A DNA stretch of 6,975 nucleotides from Clostridiales bacterium (GTDB taxonomy: Bacteria; Bacillota; Clostridia; Oscillospirales; Oscillospiraceae). A program made the translations under genes and the position numbers. The DNA lies in assembly GCA_019421525.1 (NCBI GenBank), contig JAHZFC010000099.1:1328-8302 (forward strand). The letters run 5' to 3'. The notes under the pieces were generated by a model, which was not told where the DNA came from, did no database searches, and saw nothing but the letters and a program-made list of their open reading frames with translations. This document shows positions 1 to 4,920 of this stretch, one piece after another (position 1 is the stretch's first letter; each line of letters begins with the position of its first letter).

Positions 1-251
1 GTCTGGTTCTTCTTGGCAAACACCACCGGCACGTGGAATTGCTGCGCCGCCAGGCAGGCGATGCCGATCCCGGACGCCTCGATGGTGAGGATCTTGGTCA
101 CATGGTCGTCCGCGAACAGCCTGGCCCACTCCCGCCCCATCTCCGCGAACAGCTCCACGTCCATCTGGTGGTTGAGGAAGCTGTCCACCTTGAGCACGTC
201 TCCGTCCTTGACCACCCCGTCCTTTCGGATGCGGTCCTCCAGCAGTTTCAT
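1..251 (-). CDS. xpt: Xanthine phosphoribosyltransferase, 5' part (3' end beyond window)
   Basis: Partial gene read leftward from an ATG at 251-249; 83 complete codons are visible of an expected total near 190. The enzyme joins xanthine to PRPP to give XMP, a cytoplasmic purine-salvage step. What shows it: the N-terminus MKLLEDRIRKDG, the family motif VLKVDSFLNHQ (residues 19-29), and TKILTIEASGIG (52-63) followed by VPVVFAKKNQ (74-83), which match my recollection of Bacillus Xpt almost block for block. A G-rich stretch (TGGGGCG) sits about 7 nt before the start; another ATG 13 nt upstream is out of frame. The PRPP-binding loop lies in the missing part. The gene is transcribed away from the rest of the window, so it is probably functionally unrelated to the segregation genes. 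The family call is firm; xanthine over another purine base rests on similarity only. Confidence 0.93.
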   Translation of the reverse strand, partial: MKLLEDRIRKDGVVKDGDVLKVDSFLNHQMDVELFAEMGREWARLFADDHVTKILTIEASGIGIACLAAQQFHVPVVFAKKNQ

Positions 252-283
252 GCTTTCGCCCCATTTCCCCTTTTAATGCCAAC

Positions 284-313
284 ATTGTAACAAAAAATAC
301 CGGGGGATGCCAT
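284..313 (-). promoter_or_regulatory. Probable sigma-A promoter of xpt
   Basis: Read on the minus strand, a -10 TACAAT (289-284) is preceded by TGT, an extended -10. A -35-like ATGGCA (313-308, four of six consensus bases) lies 18 nt further upstream. Transcription would start near 277, leaving only about 26 nt of leader before the xpt start codon. That is too short for the purine riboswitch that precedes xpt in Bacillus. Confidence 0.6.
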
Positions 314-335
314 TTGATTTTTTGCACATATTTTC

Positions 336-364
336 TTGTAGTGTGTCCTCTTTTCTGCTACAAT
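336..364 (+). promoter_or_regulatory. Probable sigma-A promoter of the YitT-family gene
   Basis: TTGTAG (336-341) and TACAAT (359-364) are separated by 17 nt, and the -10 is extended by TGC at 356-358. Transcription would begin near 371, giving a leader of about 47 nt to the ATG at 418. It is back-to-back with the xpt promoter; their -35 elements are only about 22 bp apart, so the two polymerases could interfere or share a regulator. No clear operator was seen between them. Confidence 0.65.
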
Positions 365-417
365 ATTGACACTTTCACAATGCAGGCTCTGTCGTGCCGA
401 AAAGGAGTCCATCTACC

Positions 418-1269
418 ATGTCGAAAAAGAAGCTAGTCCAGGAGTTCCTGCTCATGACCTTTGGCACCGCCCTGGTGGCCATCGGCACCTATGTGTTCAA
501 GTTCCCCAACAACTTTTCCACCGGCGGGGTCACCGGCATCGCCGTGATCCTCTCCTCCCTCTTCCCCGCCATCAGCTCGTCCACCTACGCGGCGGTGATC
601 AACCTGGCCTTCCTGGTGCTGGGCTTTGCGGTGCTCAACCGGGGCTTCGGCCTGCGCACGGTGTACTGCTCGGTGCTGTTCTCCGGCCTTCTGTCCCTGT
701 TCGAGTGGCTCTTCCCCATGTCCGGCCCGCTGACGGATGAGAAGATCCTGGAGCTGTTCTTCGCCATCATCCTCCCCGCCCTGGGCTCCGCCATCCTGTT
801 CAATCTGGAGAGCTCCACCGGCGGAACCGATATCCTGGCCATGATCTTGAAAAAGTACTCCAGCCTGGACATCGGCAAGGCCCTTTTGTGTGTGGACGTG
901 CTCATCGCCGCGTCCACCTTCCTGGTGTTCGACGCGGAGACCGGCCTGTGCTCCATGCTGGGCCTGACCCTGCGCAGCGTGCTGGTGGACACGGTCATCG
1001 AGTCCCTCAACCGGCGTAAGAGCTTCATCCTGGTCACCTCCCAGCCGGAGGAGGTGTGCGGCTACATCACCCACACCCTCCACCGCTCCGCCACCTGCTG
1101 GGAGGCGGAGGGGGCCTACTCCCACGAGAAGCGCTGGGTGGTGATGGCCGCCCTGTCCCGCATCCAGGCGGTGGCCCTGCGGCGCTACCTGAAGGTGCTG
1201 GACCCCCACGCCTTCATACTCATCACCAACTCCAGCGAGATCTTCGGCAAGGGCTTCCTCCGGGCCTGA
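418..1269 (+). CDS. YitT/DUF2179-family integral membrane protein
   Basis: A 283-residue membrane protein of the YitT family, whose biochemical role is not established. About six hydrophobic segments are visible (near residues 9-28, 36-50, 56-73, 80-99, 110-129 and 152-172). The family's duplicated loop appears twice, as NNFSTGGVTGIAVIL (31-45) and ESSTGGTDILAMILKK (131-146). The soluble C-terminal DUF2179 domain (about 205-281) ends in the typical DPHAFILITNSSEIFGKGF. The ATG at 418 is chosen because AAAGGAG (401-407) lies 10 nt upstream; a GTG at 394 in the same frame overlaps the space just before that ribosome site and would add eight unlikely residues. The gene is single: its own promoter lies upstream and an intrinsic terminator follows 23 bp after the stop. 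Family assignment is firm, function unknown. Such proteins are often annotated as putative transporters without direct proof. Confidence 0.92.
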   Translation: MSKKKLVQEFLLMTFGTALVAIGTYVFKFPNNFSTGGVTGIAVILSSLFPAISSSTYAAVINLAFLVLGFAVLNRGFGLRTVYCSVLFSGLLSLFEWLFPMSGPLTDEKILELFFAIILPALGSAILFNLESSTGGTDILAMILKKYSSLDIGKALLCVDVLIAASTFLVFDAETGLCSMLGLTLRSVLVDTVIESLNRRKSFILVTSQPEEVCGYITHTLHRSATCWEAEGAYSHEKRWVVMAALSRIQAVALRRYLKVLDPHAFILITNSSEIFGKGFLRA

Positions 1270-1292
1270 GCAGACGCTCCCATCCTTTCCTC

Positions 1293-1323
1293 CGGCTGTG
1301 CCCCATCGGGACACAGCCGTTTT
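1293..1323 (+). terminator. Intrinsic terminator of the YitT-family gene
   Basis: CGGCTGTG (1293-1300) pairs perfectly with CACAGCCG (1312-1319), and an inner CCC/GGG pair closes a tight ATC loop. TTTT (1320-1323) follows directly, then CTCT. It lies just after the stop at 1269 and separates this gene from noc. Confidence 0.88.
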
Positions 1324-1376
1324 CTCTGTCCGCCGCTCTCCTTCGCCCCCCTTCGTGGGTTTTCTCCCTGTATCCG

Positions 1377-1385
1377 TGGTATAAT
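1377..1385 (+). promoter_or_regulatory. Extended -10 promoter of noc
   Basis: TGGTATAAT (1377-1385) is a perfect -10 hexamer (1380-1385) with the extended TGn element. At the correct distance (about 1356-1362) there is only a weak GGGTTT-like -35, so the extended -10 probably carries the promoter. Transcription would start near 1392, leaving a leader of about 23 nt that contains the AGGAGG at 1401-1406. Confidence 0.62.
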
Positions 1386-1414
1386 TTGCCAAAACACAGC
1401 AGGAGGCGGCGGAT

Positions 1415-2242
1415 ATGGCGCTGTTCAGAAAGCATGAGGGCCGGCAGGTGCTGGAGCTGCCTGTGGATGCCCTGGTCCCCAACCCCAATCAGCCCCGGCG
1501 GCACTTTTCCCAGGAGGAGCTGGAGGAGCTGGCCGGGTCCATCTCTCAGCTGGGGGTCTTGCAGCCCCTCACCGTCCGGCGCTCCGGTCAGAGCTGGGAG
1601 CTCATCGCCGGGGAGCGGCGCTGGCGGGCGGCCAAGCTGGCCGGGCTGGCCACGGTGCCCTGCCTGGAGGTGGCGGCCAGTGACGAGACCTCCTCCCTCA
1701 TGGCCCTGGTGGAAAATCTCCAGCGGAAGGACCTGGATTTCTGGGAGGAGGCCCTGGCCCTCCGCCAGCTGGTGGACACCTACCACCTGTCCCAGGAGGA
1801 GGTGGCCCGGCGGGTGGGCAAGTCCCAGTCCGCCGTGGCCAACAAGCTGCGGCTGCTCAAGCTGCCCGCCGACGTGCTGGACAGCCTGCGCTCCTCCGGC
1901 CTGTCTGAGCGCCATGCCCGCGCCCTTCTCCGGCTGGACAGCCCTGAGCTCCAGCGGCAGGCCGCCGCCTATGTCATCCGCCACCAGCTCACCGTTGCCA
2001 GGACGGAGGAATATGTGGAGCGGCTGTCTCGCCCGGCCAAGCGGGGCCGCCCCTTCCCCATCTACCGCACCAGGGATGTCCGCCTGTTCCTCAACACCAT
2101 CCAGCGGGGGCTGTCTATCATGAACTCCGCAGGGGTGGCCGCCCAGTGCGGCCGCCAGGAGACGGAGGAGGAGATCCTGCTCACTATCCGCATCCCCAAG
2201 CAGACTTCCGCTCTGCCCAAAGGCCGCCCCAGGAACTCTTGA
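1415..2242 (+). CDS. noc: Nucleoid occlusion protein Noc (ParB family)
   Basis: A 275-residue ParB/Noc-family CTP-dependent DNA clamp, expected to bind chromosomal Noc sites and keep Z-ring assembly off the nucleoid. The start is secure: AGGAGG (1401-1406) lies 8 nt upstream of the ATG. Domains in order: short N-tail (1-12), CTP-binding ParB domain with NPNQPRR (23-29), GERRWRA (66-72) and ENLQR (100-104), then a helix-turn-helix about 125-150, and a C-terminal dimerisation domain whose LNTIQRGLSIM and ILLTIRIPK (to 262) match Noc rather than ParB. The four positions known to separate Noc from ParB specificity are Q138, K144, K149 and R166, all Noc-type. It sits directly upstream of parA, the usual Firmicutes arrangement, but has its own promoter and terminator. 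The N-tail is about 20 residues shorter than I recall for Bacillus Noc, so membrane anchoring is uncertain. Confidence 0.9.
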   Translation: MALFRKHEGRQVLELPVDALVPNPNQPRRHFSQEELEELAGSISQLGVLQPLTVRRSGQSWELIAGERRWRAAKLAGLATVPCLEVAASDETSSLMALVENLQRKDLDFWEEALALRQLVDTYHLSQEEVARRVGKSQSAVANKLRLLKLPADVLDSLRSSGLSERHARALLRLDSPELQRQAAAYVIRHQLTVARTEEYVERLSRPAKRGRPFPIYRTRDVRLFLNTIQRGLSIMNSAGVAAQCGRQETEEEILLTIRIPKQTSALPKGRPRNS

Positions 2243-2279
2243 CGGCACATGGCTCTCTTCCTTATATATCCTTTTCCTC

Positions 2280-2315
2280 CCCCGGGTGTTTCACGTGAAA
2301 CATCCGGGGCTTTTT
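2280..2315 (+). terminator. Intrinsic terminator of noc, with a parS site as its stem
   Basis: The stem spans 2280-2309 and is symmetric about 2294/2295. Its outer arm CCCCGGG (2280-2286) pairs with TCCGGGG (2303-2309), with one G-U pair, and the inner stem is the full 16-bp parS palindrome. GC and then TTTTT (2311-2315) follow, 38 bp after the noc stop. The stem is unusually long for an intrinsic terminator. Confidence 0.82.
2287..2302. other. parS: parS centromere site 1 (perfect)
   Basis: The sequence TGTTTCACGTGAAACA is the exact 16-bp consensus bound by bacterial ParB. It is a perfect palindrome, 173 bp upstream of the parA start and inside the noc terminator hairpin. Confidence 0.96.
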
Positions 2316-2323
2316 CCACTGGG

Positions 2324-2339
2324 TGTTTCACGTGAAACG
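2324..2339. other. parS: parS centromere site 2 (one mismatch)
   Basis: TGTTTCACGTGAAACG matches the consensus at 15 of 16 positions; only the last base differs (G for A). Its centre is 37 bp from that of site 1. The flanking GGG (2321-2323) and TCC (2340-2342) extend the hairpin in RNA, but no T-tract follows. The site ends 33 bp before the -35 of the parA promoter, so bound ParB could affect parA transcription. Confidence 0.93.
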
Positions 2340-2371
2340 TCCTCCTTCTCCTCCTTTTGGGGAATTGACAG

Positions 2372-2400
2372 TTGAAATGGTTACGGGAACAAGCTATAAT
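2372..2400 (+). promoter_or_regulatory. Sigma-A promoter of the parA-parB operon
   Basis: TTGAAA (2372-2377) and a perfect TATAAT (2395-2400) are separated by 17 nt, the ideal spacing. Transcription would start near 2407, giving a leader of about 68 nt. In that leader a small hairpin (CGGCC 2441-2445 with GGCCG 2452-2456) stands just before the ribosome site. The perfect TTGACA at 2365-2370 is 24 nt from the -10 and therefore not the working -35. Confidence 0.8.
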
Positions 2401-2474
2401 ATATCCTGTCTCTTTATCATTTGTCACTGATCTTATGGTTCGGCCGTCTGAGGCCGGGAAAAGGCGGGTACCCT

Positions 2475-3239
2475 ATGGCTAAGACTGTTGCGATCGTCAA
2501 TCAAAAGGGCGGCGTGGGCAAGACCACCACCTGTGTCAACCTGGCTGCCGCCCTCACCGCCCTGGGCACACGGGTGCTGGTGTGCGACTTTGACCCCCAG
2601 GGCAACGCCACCTCCGGCTTTGGTGTGGATAAGAACTGCTCCCCCAATGTCTATGATGTGCTACTGGGAGAGGTGGAGGCCCAGAAGGCCGTGGTGACCA
2701 CCCGCTGGGCGGATGTGCTGCCCTCCAACAAATCTCTGTCCGGCGCCACGGTGGAGCTGATCGGGGTGGAGCGGCGGGAATACCGCCTGCGGGACGCCCT
2801 GGCCCCTTTGTTGGACCGCTACGACTATGTGTTCATCGACTGCCCTCCCTCTCTGGAGCTGCTCACTCTGGACGCCCTGTGCGCGGCGGACACCCTGCTG
2901 GTGCCGGTCCAGTGCGAGTACTACGCTCTGGAGGGGCTGAGCGACCTGCTGTACACCGTCCGGCTGGCCAAGCGCTCCCTGAACCCCTCTCTGGAGCTGG
3001 AGGGGGTGCTCCTGACCATGTACGACGGCCGCACCAACCTGTCCATGCAGGTGGCGGAGGAGGTCAAGCGGCACTTCCCGGGCAAGGTATTTGCCTCTGT
3101 CATCCCCCGGAACGTCCGCCTCAGCGAGGCCCCCAGCCACGGCAAGCCGGTGAGCGAGTACGACCGGCTCTCCCGGGGGGCGGAGGCCTACGACGCGGCG
3201 GCCAGGGAATTCCTGACCCGAAATAAGAAGACGAACTAG
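2475..3239 (+). CDS. parA: Chromosome partitioning ATPase ParA (Soj)
   Basis: A 254-residue deviant Walker-type ATPase that binds DNA non-specifically as an ATP dimer and is switched by ParB to segregate origins; in spore formers the Soj homologue also influences DnaA. Visible motifs: deviant Walker A KGGVGKTT (11-18, with signature K11 and catalytic K16), Walker A' VLVCDFDPQGN (34-44, D40), Walker B YVFIDCPPS (118-126, D122), and the C-terminal VIPRNVRLSEAPSHGKP (209-225) typical of the short, chromosomal ParA class without an N-terminal helix-turn-helix. The ATG at 2475 is chosen because GGCGGG (2463-2468) is correctly spaced and MAKTVAIVNQ is the family's usual beginning; a TTG at 2421 would add 18 residues without a ribosome site. 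It heads the operon, with two parS sites upstream and one between it and parB. Confidence 0.97.
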   Translation: MAKTVAIVNQKGGVGKTTTCVNLAAALTALGTRVLVCDFDPQGNATSGFGVDKNCSPNVYDVLLGEVEAQKAVVTTRWADVLPSNKSLSGATVELIGVERREYRLRDALAPLLDRYDYVFIDCPPSLELLTLDALCAADTLLVPVQCEYYALEGLSDLLYTVRLAKRSLNPSLELEGVLLTMYDGRTNLSMQVAEEVKRHFPGKVFASVIPRNVRLSEAPSHGKPVSEYDRLSRGAEAYDAAAREFLTRNKKTN

Positions 3240-3243
3240 ATCT

Positions 3244-3259
3244 CGTTTCACGTGAAACA
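3244..3259. other. parS: parS centromere site 3 (one mismatch)
   Basis: CGTTTCACGTGAAACA matches the consensus at 15 of 16 positions; only the first base differs (C for T). It fills the short gap between the parA stop (3239) and the parB ribosome site (about 3268-3273), so the operon mRNA would carry a small hairpin here. Confidence 0.94.
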
Positions 3260-3282
3260 TCAGACAGAAAGGAATGATCTTC

Positions 3283-4188
3283 ATGCCCAAAGCCAAGGGC
3301 CTGGGCAAGGGTCTGGGCGCCCTCATGGGGGACGCCGCCCTTCAGACCCCTGAGGCTGGCTCCATTTTTCTGCCCATCTCCCAGGTGGAGCCGGGACTGA
3401 ACCAGCCCAGAAAACGCTTTGACGACGAGGCCCTGATGGACCTGGCCGACTCCATCCGGGAGCACGGCATCATCCAGCCCCTCACCGTCCGGCGGCTGTC
3501 CTCCGGCTACTATCAGATCATCGCCGGGGAGCGGCGCTGGCGGGCGGCCAAGCTGGCCGGGCTGATGGAAGTGCCCGCCGTCATCATTGAAGCGGATGAC
3601 AAGAAGGTGCTGGAGCTGGGCCTCATCGAGAACCTCCAGCGGGAGGACCTGAACCCCATGGAGGAGGCGGAGGGCTACCTGGTGCTGCTCACCGATTTCT
3701 CCATGACCCAGGAGGAGGTGGCCAAGCGGATGGGCAAGTCCCGCCCCGCCATCGCCAACGCCCTGCGGCTCACCTCCCTCCCCCCCGCAGTCCGGGAGAT
3801 GCTGGTGGACGGCAGGCTGTCCGCCGGCCATGGCCGGGCGGTGCTCATGGTGGAGGGGGAAAAGGCCCAGACCGCCTTTGCCCAGCTCATCATCGACCAG
3901 GGCCTGTCCGTCCGGCAGGCAGAGGCGGCGGCCAAGAAATTCACCCTGGAGCCCAAGGAGAAGAAGGAAAAGCCCGCGGATGAGAACCGCATCTACATCG
4001 CCGAGGTGGAAAAGTCCCTCTCCGGCCGCCTGGGCCGCAAGGTGACCATCACCACCGGCCGAAAGAAGGGCCGTCTGGAGCTGGAGTTCTACGATGTGGA
4101 CGATCTGAACGCCCTCTTGGACCTGCTGGAGACGCTGCCCGCCTCCGCGGCCACGGTCAAGAGCCAGGGAGGGACCCAGGATGGCTGA
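3283..4188 (+). CDS. parB: Chromosome partitioning protein ParB (Spo0J)
   Basis: A 301-residue CTPase clamp that loads at parS, spreads, recruits SMC and stimulates ParA. Order of parts: N-terminal ParA-contact peptide KGLGKGLGALM (5-15), ParB/CTP domain with LNQPRKRF (39-46), GERRWRA (82-88) and IENLQREDL (115-123), helix-turn-helix about 139-166, a charged linker of Lys and Glu (220-236), and a C-terminal dimer domain (237-285). At the Noc/ParB specificity positions it carries R154, A160, S165 and G182, the parS-type pattern. The ATG at 3283 is preferred over an in-frame ATG at 3274 because AAAGGA (3268-3273) is 9 nt from 3283 but touches 3274, and MPKAKGLGKGLG is the normal beginning. It lies 43 bp after parA, with a parS between, and its last 8 bases overlap the next gene, suggesting translational coupling. 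Confidence 0.97.
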   Translation: MPKAKGLGKGLGALMGDAALQTPEAGSIFLPISQVEPGLNQPRKRFDDEALMDLADSIREHGIIQPLTVRRLSSGYYQIIAGERRWRAAKLAGLMEVPAVIIEADDKKVLELGLIENLQREDLNPMEEAEGYLVLLTDFSMTQEEVAKRMGKSRPAIANALRLTSLPPAVREMLVDGRLSAGHGRAVLMVEGEKAQTAFAQLIIDQGLSVRQAEAAAKKFTLEPKEKKEKPADENRIYIAEVEKSLSGRLGRKVTITTGRKKGRLELEFYDVDDLNALLDLLETLPASAATVKSQGGTQDG

Positions 4189-4870
4189 CCAGATCAGAGA
4201 GCAGGATCCCAGACAGGCCCCGCCGGAGGACACCTCCTCCAGCCAGCAGTCCCCCGCCCCGAGCCAGCCGGAGCCGACGCCTCCCCCGGCCGGCAAGCCG
4301 GACCAAGCCGACAGCGAGAAAAAGAAGGGCGGCCGCCGGACCTCAGTATTCATCTATCTGGTGGTGCTGTTCGCCGCGGCCTTCACCATGCTGTTCATGG
4401 CCTACCTCATGCAGCAGCGGGCCAACGACGCGGCCATCAGCTCCCTCCAGGACTCGCTGACCTCCTTTGAATCGATCGACGAGCTGCTCAATGAAAACCA
4501 AGTGCTGCGGGGCGAATACGATGCCCTGGAAGAGCAGGCAGCGGAGCTGGAGGAGCAGCTGCAGCAGGCCCAGGATTCAGCCGATTCCTGGCAGCAACAG
4601 TATGAGGACCAGGCCCAGCAGTGGAAGGACTCCCAGGCGGACGCCCGCATCTGGCAGGCCCTCTGGCGGATCGAGTACAGCTACCGGGAGGGCGATCTGG
4701 AGGCGTGCGCCGAGCAGTACACCATGCTGAGTTCGTCCGATGACTACGCTCCGCCAGAAGAGGGAGAAGTCCTCTCCCGGTTCCGGGAGATCTTCGACGA
4801 GCTGGTGGAGGAAGGATATCTGGATGAGGCCCTCCGCACCTCCCTTTTCCCCGAACAGACAGGGAACTAA
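4181..4870 (+). CDS. Single-pass membrane protein with outside coiled coil (paralogue 1)
   Basis: Not recognised as a named family. 229 residues: a disordered tail rich in Pro, Gln and Ser (1-46), a basic KKKGGRR (47-53), one membrane helix (about 55-76), a Glu/Gln-rich coiled coil (about 84-150), and a small C-terminal helical domain (155-222). The basic cluster before the helix predicts N-in, C-out topology. Within the last domain, WRIEYSYREGDLEACAEQY (162-180) and FDELVEEGYL (205-214) recur in the two following genes, so the three are paralogues. The first helix-turn-helix is TPR-like, suggesting a protein-binding surface, which is inference. The ATG at 4181 overlaps the parB stop by 8 bases and has GGGAGGG (4167-4173) 7 nt upstream, so its translation is probably tied to ParB. 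No signal peptidase site or catalytic motif is visible. A structural or tethering role is more likely than an enzyme. Confidence 0.85.
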   Translation: MADQIREQDPRQAPPEDTSSSQQSPAPSQPEPTPPPAGKPDQADSEKKKGGRRTSVFIYLVVLFAAAFTMLFMAYLMQQRANDAAISSLQDSLTSFESIDELLNENQVLRGEYDALEEQAAELEEQLQQAQDSADSWQQQYEDQAQQWKDSQADARIWQALWRIEYSYREGDLEACAEQYTMLSSSDDYAPPEEGEVLSRFREIFDELVEEGYLDEALRTSLFPEQTGN

Positions 4871-4887
4871 GACCGGAGGTCGGACCG

Positions 4888-4903
4888 TGTTTCACGTGAA
4901 ACA
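4888..4903. other. parS: parS centromere site 4 (perfect)
   Basis: TGTTTCACGTGAAACA is a second exact consensus site, about 2.6 kb from site 1. It lies in the gap between the first and second membrane-protein genes, beyond parAB. It directly abuts the purine-rich ribosome site of the second gene (4904-4913), so in mRNA its hairpin would stand immediately before that site. Confidence 0.96.
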
Positions 4904-4913
4904 AGAAAGGAGG
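4904..4913 (+). promoter_or_regulatory. Strong ribosome site that fixes a TTG start
   Basis: AGAAAGGAGG (4904-4913) is a near-perfect anti-16S match, 7 nt before TTG 4921. No ATG or GTG in that frame lies at a suitable distance, so TTG is the start. The palindrome of parS site 4 ends at 4903, immediately upstream. Confidence 0.8.
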
Positions 4914-4920
4914 CGTCCCC

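Noticed and set aside
394..396. GTG start for the YitT-family protein
   Set aside because: The ribosome site AAAGGAG (401-407) lies downstream of this GTG and is correctly spaced for the ATG at 418.
433..1488. Long minus-strand open frames, also near 1223-2248, 3121-4353 and 6112-6954
   Set aside because: They lie opposite clearly identified genes. Their proteins are Gly/His/Gln/Arg-rich low-complexity strings typical of the reverse frame of GC-rich coding DNA, and none has a supported ribosome site.
2365..2370. Perfect TTGACA as the -35 of the parA promoter
   Set aside because: It is 24 nt from the only good -10; TTGAAA at 2372-2377 has the ideal 17-nt spacing.
2421..2423. TTG start for parA, 18 residues longer
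   Set aside because: There is no ribosome site before it, and the family consistently begins near the residues encoded from 2475.
4773..4790. 8-bp inverted repeat TCTCCCGG-TT-CCGGGAGA, considered as a Noc site
   Set aside because: It lies inside a coding region, has the wrong central spacing and lacks the AT-rich outer arms of the Noc consensus. A repeat of this size is not surprising in 7 kb of GC-rich DNA.
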